64,000 nucleotides of DNA from assembly GCF_020166105.1 (NCBI RefSeq), contig NZ_JAIUJY010000001.1, positions 62,001 to 126,000 on the forward strand, given 5' to 3'. The position numbers and the translations under genes are program-made. Below the pieces are notes generated by a model. It had not been told where the DNA came from and searched no databases. It worked only from the letters and a program-made list of their open reading frames with translations. The DNA comes from Blastococcus sp. LR1. GTDB lineage: Bacteria > Actinomycetota > Actinomycetes > Mycobacteriales > Geodermatophilaceae. Shown piece by piece: positions 1 to 7,417 of the stretch; the first letter of the stretch is position 1; each line of letters opens with the position of its first letter.

Positions 1-632
1 AGCGTCCCCTGGCCCCCGGCGTCGCGGTAGGCCGCGACCACCTCGCGCAGCGTCTCGTGCGGCTGGTTGATCGTCACCAGCCCGTCGGCCCACTCGGCGT
101 GCCGGCGGGCGGTGGCCGCGGTGACCGCGGGGCCGATCAGGGCCGGCTGCTGCTCGGGCAGCGTCCAGATGCGGGCGCGGTCGACGGTGACCAGCCCCTC
201 GTGGCTGACCTCCTCGCCCGCCAGCAGCGCGCGGATGACGTCGACGCACTCCCGCAGCCGGGCGTCGCGCAGCTCCTTGCGCGGCCACACGTGCCCGGTG
301 ACGTGCTCGTTCATCGCCTCGCCCGAGCCCAGCGCGACCCAGAAGCGGCCGGGGAACATCGAGCCGAGGGTCGCGATCGCCTGCGCGACGATCACCGGGT
401 GGTAGCGCTGTCCAGGCGCGTTGACCGCGCCGAACGGCAGGTTCGTCGTCGCCAGGGCCGCGCCCAGCCACGACCAGGCGAACCCGGACTCCCCCTGCCG
501 CTCGCTCCACGGCTCCAGGTGGTCGGAGCACATCGCCGCGGTGAAGCCCACCTCCTCGGCGTGCTGCACGGCTCTCAGCAGCTCGGCGGGGTGGATCTGC
601 TCGTGCGAGTTGTGAAATCCGAGAACCGGCAT
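1..632 (-). CDS. LLM-class flavin oxidoreductase, TIGR03885-like (3' end outside window)
   Basis: The minus-strand frame starts at ATG 632 and is still open at base 1, so the C-terminus lies outside the window; 210 codons are visible. The N-terminus reads MPVLGFHNSHEQIHP and is followed by MCSDHLEPWSERQGESG, LPFGAVNAPGQRYHP and FWVALGSGEAMNEHVTG. These are typical of bacterial-luciferase-like TIM-barrel oxidoreductases, specifically the branch described as probable non-F420 flavinoid oxidoreductases related to F420-dependent glucose-6-phosphate dehydrogenase. The substrate is unknown and the cofactor (FMN or F420) cannot be decided from sequence. The gene lies in the same direction as the downstream LysE gene's strand but 43 bases separate them and no shared signal is seen. 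Confidence 0.85.
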   Translation of the reverse strand, partial: MPVLGFHNSHEQIHPAELLRAVQHAEEVGFTAAMCSDHLEPWSERQGESGFAWSWLGAALATTNLPFGAVNAPGQRYHPVIVAQAIATLGSMFPGRFWVALGSGEAMNEHVTGHVWPRKELRDARLRECVDVIRALLAGEEVSHEGLVTVDRARIWTLPEQQPALIGPAVTAATARRHAEWADGLVTINQPHETLREVVAAYRDAGGQGT

Positions 633-675
633 CCGCCATGCCTACCGAGGTCGGGCGGGCCTGGCTACCCGGACC

Positions 676-1302
676 TCAGCGGGCAGCAACCGCCAGGCGG
701 ACGCCGAAGCCGACGAGGGTCAGGCCGGTGAGGCCGTCGATCGCCCGCGTGACCGCCGGTCGCCGCAGCTCTCGGCTCAGCGCCGAGGCGAGCAGGACGA
801 GCCCGGCGAACCAGATCGTGGAGAGCGCGGCGTGCACGCCGGCCAGCAGCAGCCCGGTCAGCAGCGGGTCGCTGCCGGCGGGCAGGAACTGCGGGAGCAG
901 CGCCACGTAGAAGACGCCGACCTTCGGGTTGAGCAGGTTCGTGGCCAGGCCCGCGCGCGCCGCCCGCCAGGCCGACGACGACCCTGCTCCGCCCGCATCG
1001 AGCGGGTCGGCGTGCCCCCGCACCGCGCGCGCGATCAGCCGGACGCCGAACCAGACCAGGTACGCGGCCCCTGCCCAGCGCAGCACCTCGTAGGCCAGCT
1101 CCGACGCCGTCAGCAGCGCCGAGATCCCGGCCGCCGCCGCGGCGCCCCACACGAACAGCCCGGCGACGATGCCCGCCGCCGTGGCGGCGGCCTCCCGGCG
1201 GCTCCGGGTGAGGGCTGCGCGCAGCACGAGCGCGGTGTCCAGGCCGGGGGTGACGGTGAGCGCCGCGGCGACGACGGCGAAGCCCAGGACGGCGGAGGTC
1301 AC
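676..1302 (-). CDS. LysE/RhtB family amino-acid exporter
   Basis: A 208-residue membrane protein. After the start it shows GFAVVAAALTVTPGLDTALV, the first helix with the conserved P-G signature of LysE/RhtB transporters, then further hydrophobic helices (AGIVAGLFVWGAAAAAGISA, LRWAGAAYLVWFGVRLI, NLLNPKVGVFYVALLPQFL, AGVHAALSTIWFAGLVLLAS). The NPK-F-Q pattern in the fourth helix region is characteristic. The family exports amino acids and related metabolites; the substrate here is not predictable. I chose GTG 1302 because GGAGG lies 7 bases upstream. ATG 1326 in the same frame is an alternative adding eight residues that overlap that ribosome-binding site. It is divergent from the DUF222 gene at 1381. 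Confidence 0.85.
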   Translation of the reverse strand: MTSAVLGFAVVAAALTVTPGLDTALVLRAALTRSRREAAATAAGIVAGLFVWGAAAAAGISALLTASELAYEVLRWAGAAYLVWFGVRLIARAVRGHADPLDAGGAGSSSAWRAARAGLATNLLNPKVGVFYVALLPQFLPAGSDPLLTGLLLAGVHAALSTIWFAGLVLLASALSRELRRPAVTRAIDGLTGLTLVGFGVRLAVAAR

Positions 1303-1352
1303 TCCGCCATCCTCCTCCCGGGCCATCGCACACCGGGCTGTACCTGCGGAAA

Positions 1353-1374
1353 TGTCGTACCCCCGTCCTAGCGT
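1353..1374 (+). promoter_or_regulatory. DNA-damage-type (PafBC/RecA-NDp-like) leaderless promoter of DUF222 gene 1
   Basis: TGTC at 1353-1356, exactly 12 bases, then TAGCGT at 1369-1374, six bases before the ATG at 1381. The published actinobacterial LexA-independent damage promoter has the form TTGTCRGTG-N8-TAnnnT. Here TGTC, the purine and TAnnnT match at the right spacing; the GTG part does not. The 12-mer TGTCGTACCCCC recurs at 30372 before the second DUF222 gene with identical geometry, and at 29154 without a gene. The -10 position implies a leaderless mRNA. Regulation by PafBC is inference. Confidence 0.55.
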
Positions 1375-1380
1375 GCAGGC

Positions 1381-2931
1381 ATGCCCCGCATCTCCGGCGC
1401 CTCGACTGTCGAGGGCGTGCTGGTCGACTGGTCGCTGGACCAGCCGGTCAGCCCATCGGCGCTGCCGGTGGGGCTGCTTTCGCAGGAGCAGGCCGCCGCG
1501 GAGCTGGTACGCCACCAGCGGCGGCAGGCGATGGCCGCTGCCTACGAGGCGGAGCTGGTTCTGCGGATGGCCGAGCTGACCGGCGACGAGTTCGATCCGA
1601 GGCCGGGCTGCCCGGGAGCCCGCTCCCCCCGGTGGGCGGACGGAGAGGATCCGGAGGGGGTGAGCGAGTTCTTCACCGGGGAGCTGGCGCTGGTGCTCAA
1701 CCGCGGCCGCGGCACCGCCGACCACCTGCACTCCCGCGCACGGGTGTGGCGGGAGAAGCTGCCCGCCACCTTCGCCGCCCTGTCCTCGGGCGAGCTCGAC
1801 GTGGCGCGGGCCGCGGCGCTGGCCGACGTGCTCGCCCACACGTCGGTCGAGCTGGCGCGGGTGATCGAGTCGCAACTGCTGCCCGAGGCGGTCGATCTGT
1901 CCGTGGCGCGGCTGCGGGCCCGGGCGCTGGAACTCCTGCTCTCCCTGGATGCCGCGGCCGCAGAGGAACGCCGGCAGCGGGCGAAGAAGTCGGCCGACGT
2001 GTTCCTGCAGCCCGGCCAGGACGGGATGGCCACGCTCGGCGCCGACCTGCCCGCGGACGAGGCCGCCGAGGGCTACGCGATGATCGATGCCCTCGCCCGG
2101 ATGGCCAAGGCCGACGGCGACGACCGCCCCGTCGCCCAGCTCCGCACCGAGCTGTTCTCTCTGCTGCTGCGTCGCCCCGGCGGGGCCGACCAGCCGCCGG
2201 CCACCGCGCACCTGACCATCACCACCACCCTGGACTCCCTCACCGGGGCCTCGGCAGAGGCGGGGTGGGTGAACGGCCTGGTCATCACGGCTGCGCACGT
2301 GCGCGAACTGCTCACCCGGATCGCCGCGCTCGGCCTGTCCGACCCCCCGGCCGGCGGGCTGACCTTCGCGGTCACCGACGCCGACGGGCGGCTGCTGGCC
2401 ACCACCACCGTCGCCGAACTGCTGCGCCTGGCGAAGAAGGGCTGCCCGCAGCACCCCGCGGGCGGTTGCGGCTGCCCGGTGCTCGCCGCCCCACCGGCTA
2501 CCGGGGCCTACGCGCACACCGAGCGGCAGGAACGCTTCGTCAGGACCCGGGACCGCGCCTGCCGGATGCCGAACTGCGGGCAGCGCGTCGGCTGGACCGA
2601 CCTGGACCACGTCGTTCCGCACGCCTGCGACGGCGCCACCACCTGCACCAACCTGTGCTGCTTGTGTCGCTCGCACCACCGGCTCAAGACCTTCGCCCGC
2701 GGCTGGCGCTTCGTTCTGGACCCCGATGGCACCCTGCACGTCACCACCCCGTCCGGGATCACCCGCACCACCCGCCCACCCGGCCTGCGCAGACCACCGC
2801 CAGGACTGCCGGAGCCGGCGAAACCACCGGAGCAAGGGTCACCGGGACCGTTGGGGACCCTGGAACTCCTGCGGCGACCGCGAACAACGCGACCGGCCAC
2901 CGGACCGGAAGACGACCCGCCACTCTTCTAG
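1381..2931 (+). CDS. DUF222 / HNH endonuclease-signature protein, copy 1 (13E12-like family)
   Basis: A 516-residue protein of the actinobacterial DUF222 plus HNH family (REP13E12 relatives in mycobacteria). The N-terminal two thirds is the helical DUF222 region. The C-terminal HNH part (about residues 385-440) contains RDRACRMPNCGQRVGW, DLDHVVPH and NLCCLCRSHHRLKTF, that is the metal-binding His/Asn/His pattern with paired cysteines. The protein ends in DDPPLF, nearly the same as the second copy in this window (DDPPPF at 31923). Biochemical function is not established for the family; nuclease activity is inferred from the motif. The start at ATG 1381 lies six bases after a -10 hexamer, so translation is probably leaderless. 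Confidence 0.9.
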   Translation: MPRISGASTVEGVLVDWSLDQPVSPSALPVGLLSQEQAAAELVRHQRRQAMAAAYEAELVLRMAELTGDEFDPRPGCPGARSPRWADGEDPEGVSEFFTGELALVLNRGRGTADHLHSRARVWREKLPATFAALSSGELDVARAAALADVLAHTSVELARVIESQLLPEAVDLSVARLRARALELLLSLDAAAAEERRQRAKKSADVFLQPGQDGMATLGADLPADEAAEGYAMIDALARMAKADGDDRPVAQLRTELFSLLLRRPGGADQPPATAHLTITTTLDSLTGASAEAGWVNGLVITAAHVRELLTRIAALGLSDPPAGGLTFAVTDADGRLLATTTVAELLRLAKKGCPQHPAGGCGCPVLAAPPATGAYAHTERQERFVRTRDRACRMPNCGQRVGWTDLDHVVPHACDGATTCTNLCCLCRSHHRLKTFARGWRFVLDPDGTLHVTTPSGITRTTRPPGLRRPPPGLPEPAKPPEQGSPGPLGTLELLRRPRTTRPATGPEDDPPLF

Positions 2932-2989
2932 CCGTACCCGCTGCCGCCCGCCGGCCGAGCGGCCCGACGGCGCCCTCCACACTGGACGC

Positions 2990-5476
2990 GTGCTGCCACC
3001 GCCCGGAACGCCGGGGACCGACCTGCCGGTGCGCGCCACGCTGCCCGCGCTGGCCGAGGCATTGGCGTCGGCCGGCTCCGCGGTGCTGGTCGCACCGCCG
3101 GGCACCGGGAAGACGACGCTCGTCCCGCTCGCGCTGGCGGGCACGCTGCCCGGACGGATCGTCGTCGCCGAGCCGCGCCGGGTCGCCGCGCGCGCCGCCG
3201 CCCGCCGGATGGCCGCCCTGCTGGGCGAGGAGGTCGGCGGCCGCGTCGGGTACAGCGTCCGCGGCGACAGCCGCCGCAGCGCGGCCACCCGGATCGAGGT
3301 GGTCACCACCGGGCTGCTGGTGCGTCGGCTGCAGGCGGACCCCGAGCTGGCCGGGGTGGACGCCGTGGTCCTCGACGAGTGCCACGAGCGGCACCTGGAC
3401 ACCGACCTGGCCCTCGCCTTCTGCCTCGACGTCCGCGGCGCCCTACGCCCTGACCTGCGACTGCTCGCCATGTCGGCGACCGCCCAGGCGGAGCGGCTGG
3501 CCGCGCTGCTCGGCACGGACGGGAAGCCCGCGCCGATCGTCGAGGCGGCCGGCGTGCTGCACGACGTCGACGTCGTGTGGTCCCCGCCGACCACCCCGGT
3601 CGATCCGCCGCACGGCCTCCGGGTCGACCCACGCCTGCTCGGGCACGTCGCCGCGACCGTCCGCCGATCCCTGGCCGAGCGTGAAGGCGACGTGCTGGTC
3701 TTCCTCCCCGGAGCCGGCGAGATCGGCACCGTGACCGGCCAGCTGAGCGGGCTCGACGCCGACGTCCTGCCCCTGCACGGGCGACTGCCGGGCGCCGCGC
3801 AGGACGCCGCGCTGCGCTCCGGCCCGCGACGCCGGGTCGTGCTCGCCACGGCACTCGCGGAGAGCAGCCTGACGGTGCCCGGCGTCCGGACCGTCGTGGA
3901 CGCCGGGCTCGCACGGGTACCCCGCGCCGACCTGGCCCGCGGCCTGGGCTCGCTGGTCACGGTCCGGGCGTCGCGGGCCGCGGTCACCCAGCGGGCCGGC
4001 CGCGCCGGGCGCGAAGGCCCGGGCGCGGTCTACCGCTGCTGGACCTCCGCCGAGCAGGACCGGCTGCCCGCGCACGAGGAGCCGGAGGTGGCCACGGCCG
4101 ACCTCACCGCGTTCGTCCTGGAACTGGCCTGCTGGGGAGCACCCGGCGGTGAGGGTCTGAACCTGCTCGACCGGCCGCCGGCGGCGGCTCTCCAGGTCGC
4201 CGCCCAGACGCTGCAGGCGCTCGGCGCGCTGGACGGCGACGGCCGGGTGACCGATCGCGGCCGGGCCCTGACAGCGGTCGGCGTCCATCCGCGGCCGGCC
4301 CGGGCTCTTCTCGACGGCGCCCCGCTCGTGGGCCGGCGCCGGGCCGCCGAGGTGGTCGCCCTCCTCTCCGCCGACCTGCCGATGCGCAGCGACGACCTGG
4401 CCGCCGTCTGGCGCGCCCTCCGCGCCGGCACCGACCGCGGCGCGACCGCCCGCTGGCGCGAGGAGGTCGCCCGCCTGGAACGGGCCGTCCCCGACGCTCC
4501 GGCCCCCCGTCTGGCCGACGACACCGCCGCCGGGCTCGTCGTCGGCCTCGCCCATCCCGAGCGGCTCGCCCGCCGCCGCCCGGGCAGCACCACCTACCTG
4601 ATGGCCGGCGGCACCGGCGCCGAACTCGCGCCCGGGACGTCGCTGACCGGCGCTCCGTGGCTGGCGGTCGCCGTCGCCGACCGGGCTCCGGGACGCCGGG
4701 ACGCCCGGGTGCGGGCCGCGGTCGCGATCGACGAGGCGACCGCCCTGGAGGCCGGGGGCGCGCTGCACTCCGACCGTGACGAGGTGTCCTGGCGGGACGG
4801 CGACGTGCGAAGCGCCCGGGTGGACCGCCTCGGCGCGGTCGTCCTGGCCGAGCGCCCGGCACGGGCCGCCGACCCTGGCGCGGTGGCGGCCGCGGTCGCC
4901 GAGGGCCTGCGCGTCGAGGGGCTCGACCTGCTGAACTGGACGCCCGCCGCCCGGGGGCTGCGGGCCCGGCTGGCGGCCGCGCACGCCGGACTCGGCGAGC
5001 CGTGGCCCGCTGTGGACGACGACGCCCTGCTCGCCGCGATCGACGTCTCCGGCGCCCGCAGCCGGGCGGATCTCCGCCGGCTGGACGTCGTCGCCGCGCT
5101 GCGGGCGCTCGTGCCGTGGCAGGTCGCCGGGCAGCTCGACGACGTCGTCCCCGAGCGGGTGGCCGTCCCGACCGGATCCCGCATCGCGGTGGACTACACC
5201 GATCCGGACGTCCCCACGCTGTCCGTCCGCGTGCAGGAGGTGTTCGGCTGGGCGGACGCCCCACGGGTGGCCGGCCGTCCGCTGCGGCTGCAGCTGCTCT
5301 CCCCCGCCCGGCGCGTCGTCGCCACCACCGCCGACCTCGCCGGCTTCTGGATCACCGGCTACCCCGCCGTCCGCAGCGAGCTCCGCGGCCGCTATCCGCG
5401 GCACCCGTGGCCGGAGGACCCGGCGGCCGCGCCGGCGACGACGCGAGCGACGTCACGCGCGCGGCCGCGGGACTGA
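2990..5476 (+). CDS. hrpB: ATP-dependent RNA helicase HrpB
   Basis: An 828-residue DEAH/RHA-type helicase. Walker A (APPGTGKTTLVP) is at about residues 35-46, motif Ib region EPRRVAARAAARRMA at 61-75, the DECH box (VLDECHERHLDTDL) near 129-132, motif III SAT at 162-164, and motif VI QRAGRAGREGPG later. The C-terminal half with the HrpB signature (VAVPTGSRIAVDY, near residue 725) follows. Length matches HrpB proteins. The open frame continues leftward to 2726 but that part lies inside the DUF222 gene, so GTG 2990 was chosen. CACACT nine bases before it could be a -10 for a leaderless start. The cellular RNA target of HrpB is not well defined in bacteria. Confidence 0.9.
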   Translation: MLPPPGTPGTDLPVRATLPALAEALASAGSAVLVAPPGTGKTTLVPLALAGTLPGRIVVAEPRRVAARAAARRMAALLGEEVGGRVGYSVRGDSRRSAATRIEVVTTGLLVRRLQADPELAGVDAVVLDECHERHLDTDLALAFCLDVRGALRPDLRLLAMSATAQAERLAALLGTDGKPAPIVEAAGVLHDVDVVWSPPTTPVDPPHGLRVDPRLLGHVAATVRRSLAEREGDVLVFLPGAGEIGTVTGQLSGLDADVLPLHGRLPGAAQDAALRSGPRRRVVLATALAESSLTVPGVRTVVDAGLARVPRADLARGLGSLVTVRASRAAVTQRAGRAGREGPGAVYRCWTSAEQDRLPAHEEPEVATADLTAFVLELACWGAPGGEGLNLLDRPPAAALQVAAQTLQALGALDGDGRVTDRGRALTAVGVHPRPARALLDGAPLVGRRRAAEVVALLSADLPMRSDDLAAVWRALRAGTDRGATARWREEVARLERAVPDAPAPRLADDTAAGLVVGLAHPERLARRRPGSTTYLMAGGTGAELAPGTSLTGAPWLAVAVADRAPGRRDARVRAAVAIDEATALEAGGALHSDRDEVSWRDGDVRSARVDRLGAVVLAERPARAADPGAVAAAVAEGLRVEGLDLLNWTPAARGLRARLAAAHAGLGEPWPAVDDDALLAAIDVSGARSRADLRRLDVVAALRALVPWQVAGQLDDVVPERVAVPTGSRIAVDYTDPDVPTLSVRVQEVFGWADAPRVAGRPLRLQLLSPARRVVATTADLAGFWITGYPAVRSELRGRYPRHPWPEDPAAAPATTRATSRARPRD

Positions 5477-5513
5477 CACTGCGGGCTGTCGCCGGTCCGG
5501 AGAGGATCGACCG

Positions 5514-7343
5514 GTGACACCGAAGCCGACGACCGACGACTGGGGAATCGATGCGAGCTGGCTCGACGCGCTCGACGAGGAGCACCAGGTAGCCCAGAAG
5601 ACCATCGACACGCTGCGGGAGATCATCGGCGAACCACCCGCCGACCTCGAGGAACGGGCGCCGATCGTGGCCCGACCCGGTGACGCGCTGGAGGTCGACG
5701 AGGCCGACATCGTCTGCGAGGACGGCGAGGTCCGGCACATCGACGGCCACCTGCCGCCCGACTTCCCGCTCGGCTACCACTGGCTGCAGTCCCCCGAGGG
5801 CCGGCGCCGCCGGCTGATCGTCTCCCCCGGCCGCTGCTGGCTGCCCGAGGACCGCACGTGGGGCTGGGCGGTGCAGCTCTACGCCACCCGCAGCCGGGAC
5901 AGCTGGGGCATCGGCGACCTCGCCGACCTGCGCAGCATCCGCCGGATGGCCGAGAACCAGGGCGCGGGCTTCGTGCTGATCAACCCGCTGCATGCCGTCG
6001 CCCCGATCGAGCAGCAGGAGGCCAGCCCCTACCTGCCCGCCACCCGCCGCTTCCTGAATCCGATCTACCTGCGGATCAGCGAGGTGCCCGGCGCCGACAA
6101 GGTCGACGTCGAGGAGGACGCCGGCCGCGCGCTCTCCGAGGGCCCGCTGATCGACCGGGACGCGATCTGGGCCCGCAAGCGCGAGGTGCTGATGCGGATC
6201 TTCCTCGCCCACGGCGGCGGCGAGGCGTTCGCCCGCTGGCGGGACGAGCAGGGCTCGACGCTGCAGGACTGGGCGACCTGGGCTGCGATCACCGAGGAGC
6301 ACGGCGCCGACTGGCACACCTGGCCCGAGGAGCTGCGCCGTCCGGGCGGATCCGCGCTGGCCGCCTACCAGGAGCAGCACGGCGCCGTCGTCGCCTTCCA
6401 CGCCTGGCTGCAGTGGGCACTGGACCTGCAGTTCACCGCGGCGACCGGCGACCTGACCGTCATCCAGGACCTGCCGATCGGCTTCGCCGGCGGCGGGGCC
6501 GACGCCTGGGCCTGGCAGGACGTGCTCGCCGACGGCGTCAGCGTCGGCGCCCCGCCGGACGCGTTCAACTCCGCCGGGCAGGACTGGGGCTCCCCGCCGC
6601 TGATCCCGTGGCGGCTGCGCGACGCCGACTACGAGCCGTTCATCCAGTCGATCCGCGCCACCATGGCCGGCGCCGGGGGGCTGCGGATCGACCACGTCAT
6701 GGGCCTGTTCCGCCTGTGGTGGGTGCCGGTCGACGGCAGCGCCGCCGACGGCGCCTACGTGCGCTACCCCGCCGAGGACCTGCTGGACATCGTCGCGCTG
6801 GAGAGCCACCGGGCGCAGGCACTGGTGGTCGGCGAGGACCTCGGCACCGTCGAGGACGGCGTGCGCGAGGCGATGGCCGAGCACGGCGTGCTCTCCTACC
6901 GGCTGCTGTGGTTCGAGGACGACGCCCCGGTGCACTGGCCGGCCGAGGCGATGGCCGCCATCACCACCCACGACCTGCCCACCGTGGCGGGGCTGTGGAC
7001 CGAGGCCGACGTCGACGAGCAGCGCGAGTACGGCACGGGCACCGACGAGGAGCTGGAGCGGGGGCGCAACTCGCTGCTCGAGCACCTGCCCGGGCTCTCC
7101 GACGACGCCACGGTCGAGCAGGCGGTGGAGCAGGCGCACGCGCTGCTGGCGACGGCGCCGTCGCTGCTGCTGTCGGTCACCCTGGACGACGCCGTCGGCG
7201 AGCAGCGGCGGCCGAACATGCCGGGCGCGAACGAGCGGCCCAACTGGTCGCTGCCGCTGCCGGTCCTCGTGGAGGACCTGCCCGGGCACCCGCTGCTGCA
7301 GACGGTGGCCCGCACCCTCGCCGAGGGCGTCGGCCCGGGCTGA
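5514..7343 (+). CDS. malQ: 4-alpha-glucanotransferase (amylomaltase)
   Basis: A 609-residue GH77 enzyme that transfers alpha-1,4-glucan segments in maltodextrin and glycogen metabolism in the cytoplasm. Visible family motifs are WGWAVQLYATRSRDSWGIGD near the N-terminal third, EASPYLPATRRFLNPIYL, the nucleophile region LRIDHVMGLFRLWWVP, the acid/base region VVGEDLGTVEDG, and the third carboxylate in TTHDLPTVAGLW. All three catalytic acidic residues are therefore present. GTG 5514 is the start, preceded by a purine-rich GGAGAGG about 10 bases upstream. The protein is shorter than many actinobacterial MalQ proteins of about 700 residues because the N-terminal extension is reduced. A strong hairpin terminator follows. 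Confidence 0.93.
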   Translation: MTPKPTTDDWGIDASWLDALDEEHQVAQKTIDTLREIIGEPPADLEERAPIVARPGDALEVDEADIVCEDGEVRHIDGHLPPDFPLGYHWLQSPEGRRRRLIVSPGRCWLPEDRTWGWAVQLYATRSRDSWGIGDLADLRSIRRMAENQGAGFVLINPLHAVAPIEQQEASPYLPATRRFLNPIYLRISEVPGADKVDVEEDAGRALSEGPLIDRDAIWARKREVLMRIFLAHGGGEAFARWRDEQGSTLQDWATWAAITEEHGADWHTWPEELRRPGGSALAAYQEQHGAVVAFHAWLQWALDLQFTAATGDLTVIQDLPIGFAGGGADAWAWQDVLADGVSVGAPPDAFNSAGQDWGSPPLIPWRLRDADYEPFIQSIRATMAGAGGLRIDHVMGLFRLWWVPVDGSAADGAYVRYPAEDLLDIVALESHRAQALVVGEDLGTVEDGVREAMAEHGVLSYRLLWFEDDAPVHWPAEAMAAITTHDLPTVAGLWTEADVDEQREYGTGTDEELERGRNSLLEHLPGLSDDATVEQAVEQAHALLATAPSLLLSVTLDDAVGEQRRPNMPGANERPNWSLPLPVLVEDLPGHPLLQTVARTLAEGVGPG

Positions 7344-7354
7344 CACAGGAACGA

Positions 7355-7392
7355 CACCGGCGCGGCATCCCCCGAGGGATGCCGCGCCGGTG
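7355..7392. terminator. Perfect 17-bp hairpin between convergent malQ and nuclease genes
   Basis: Bases 7355-7371 pair completely with 7376-7392 around a four-base CCGA loop. It lies between the 3' ends of malQ (plus) and the RTX nuclease (minus), so it can act in both directions. No T-tract follows, which is usual for high-G+C actinobacteria. Confidence 0.85.
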
Positions 7393-7417
7393 CGCGTCCG
7401 GGCCGGGCCGGGTCAGG

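Noticed and set aside
1303-2835. Upstream extension of the LysE exporter frame on the minus strand
   Set aside because: It is antisense to the DUF222 gene, arginine- and glycine-rich, and has no domain. The exporter homology begins at the GTG at 1302.
2726-2989. Upstream extension of the HrpB frame
   Set aside because: It lies within the 3' part of the DUF222 gene in another frame and has no helicase-family sequence.
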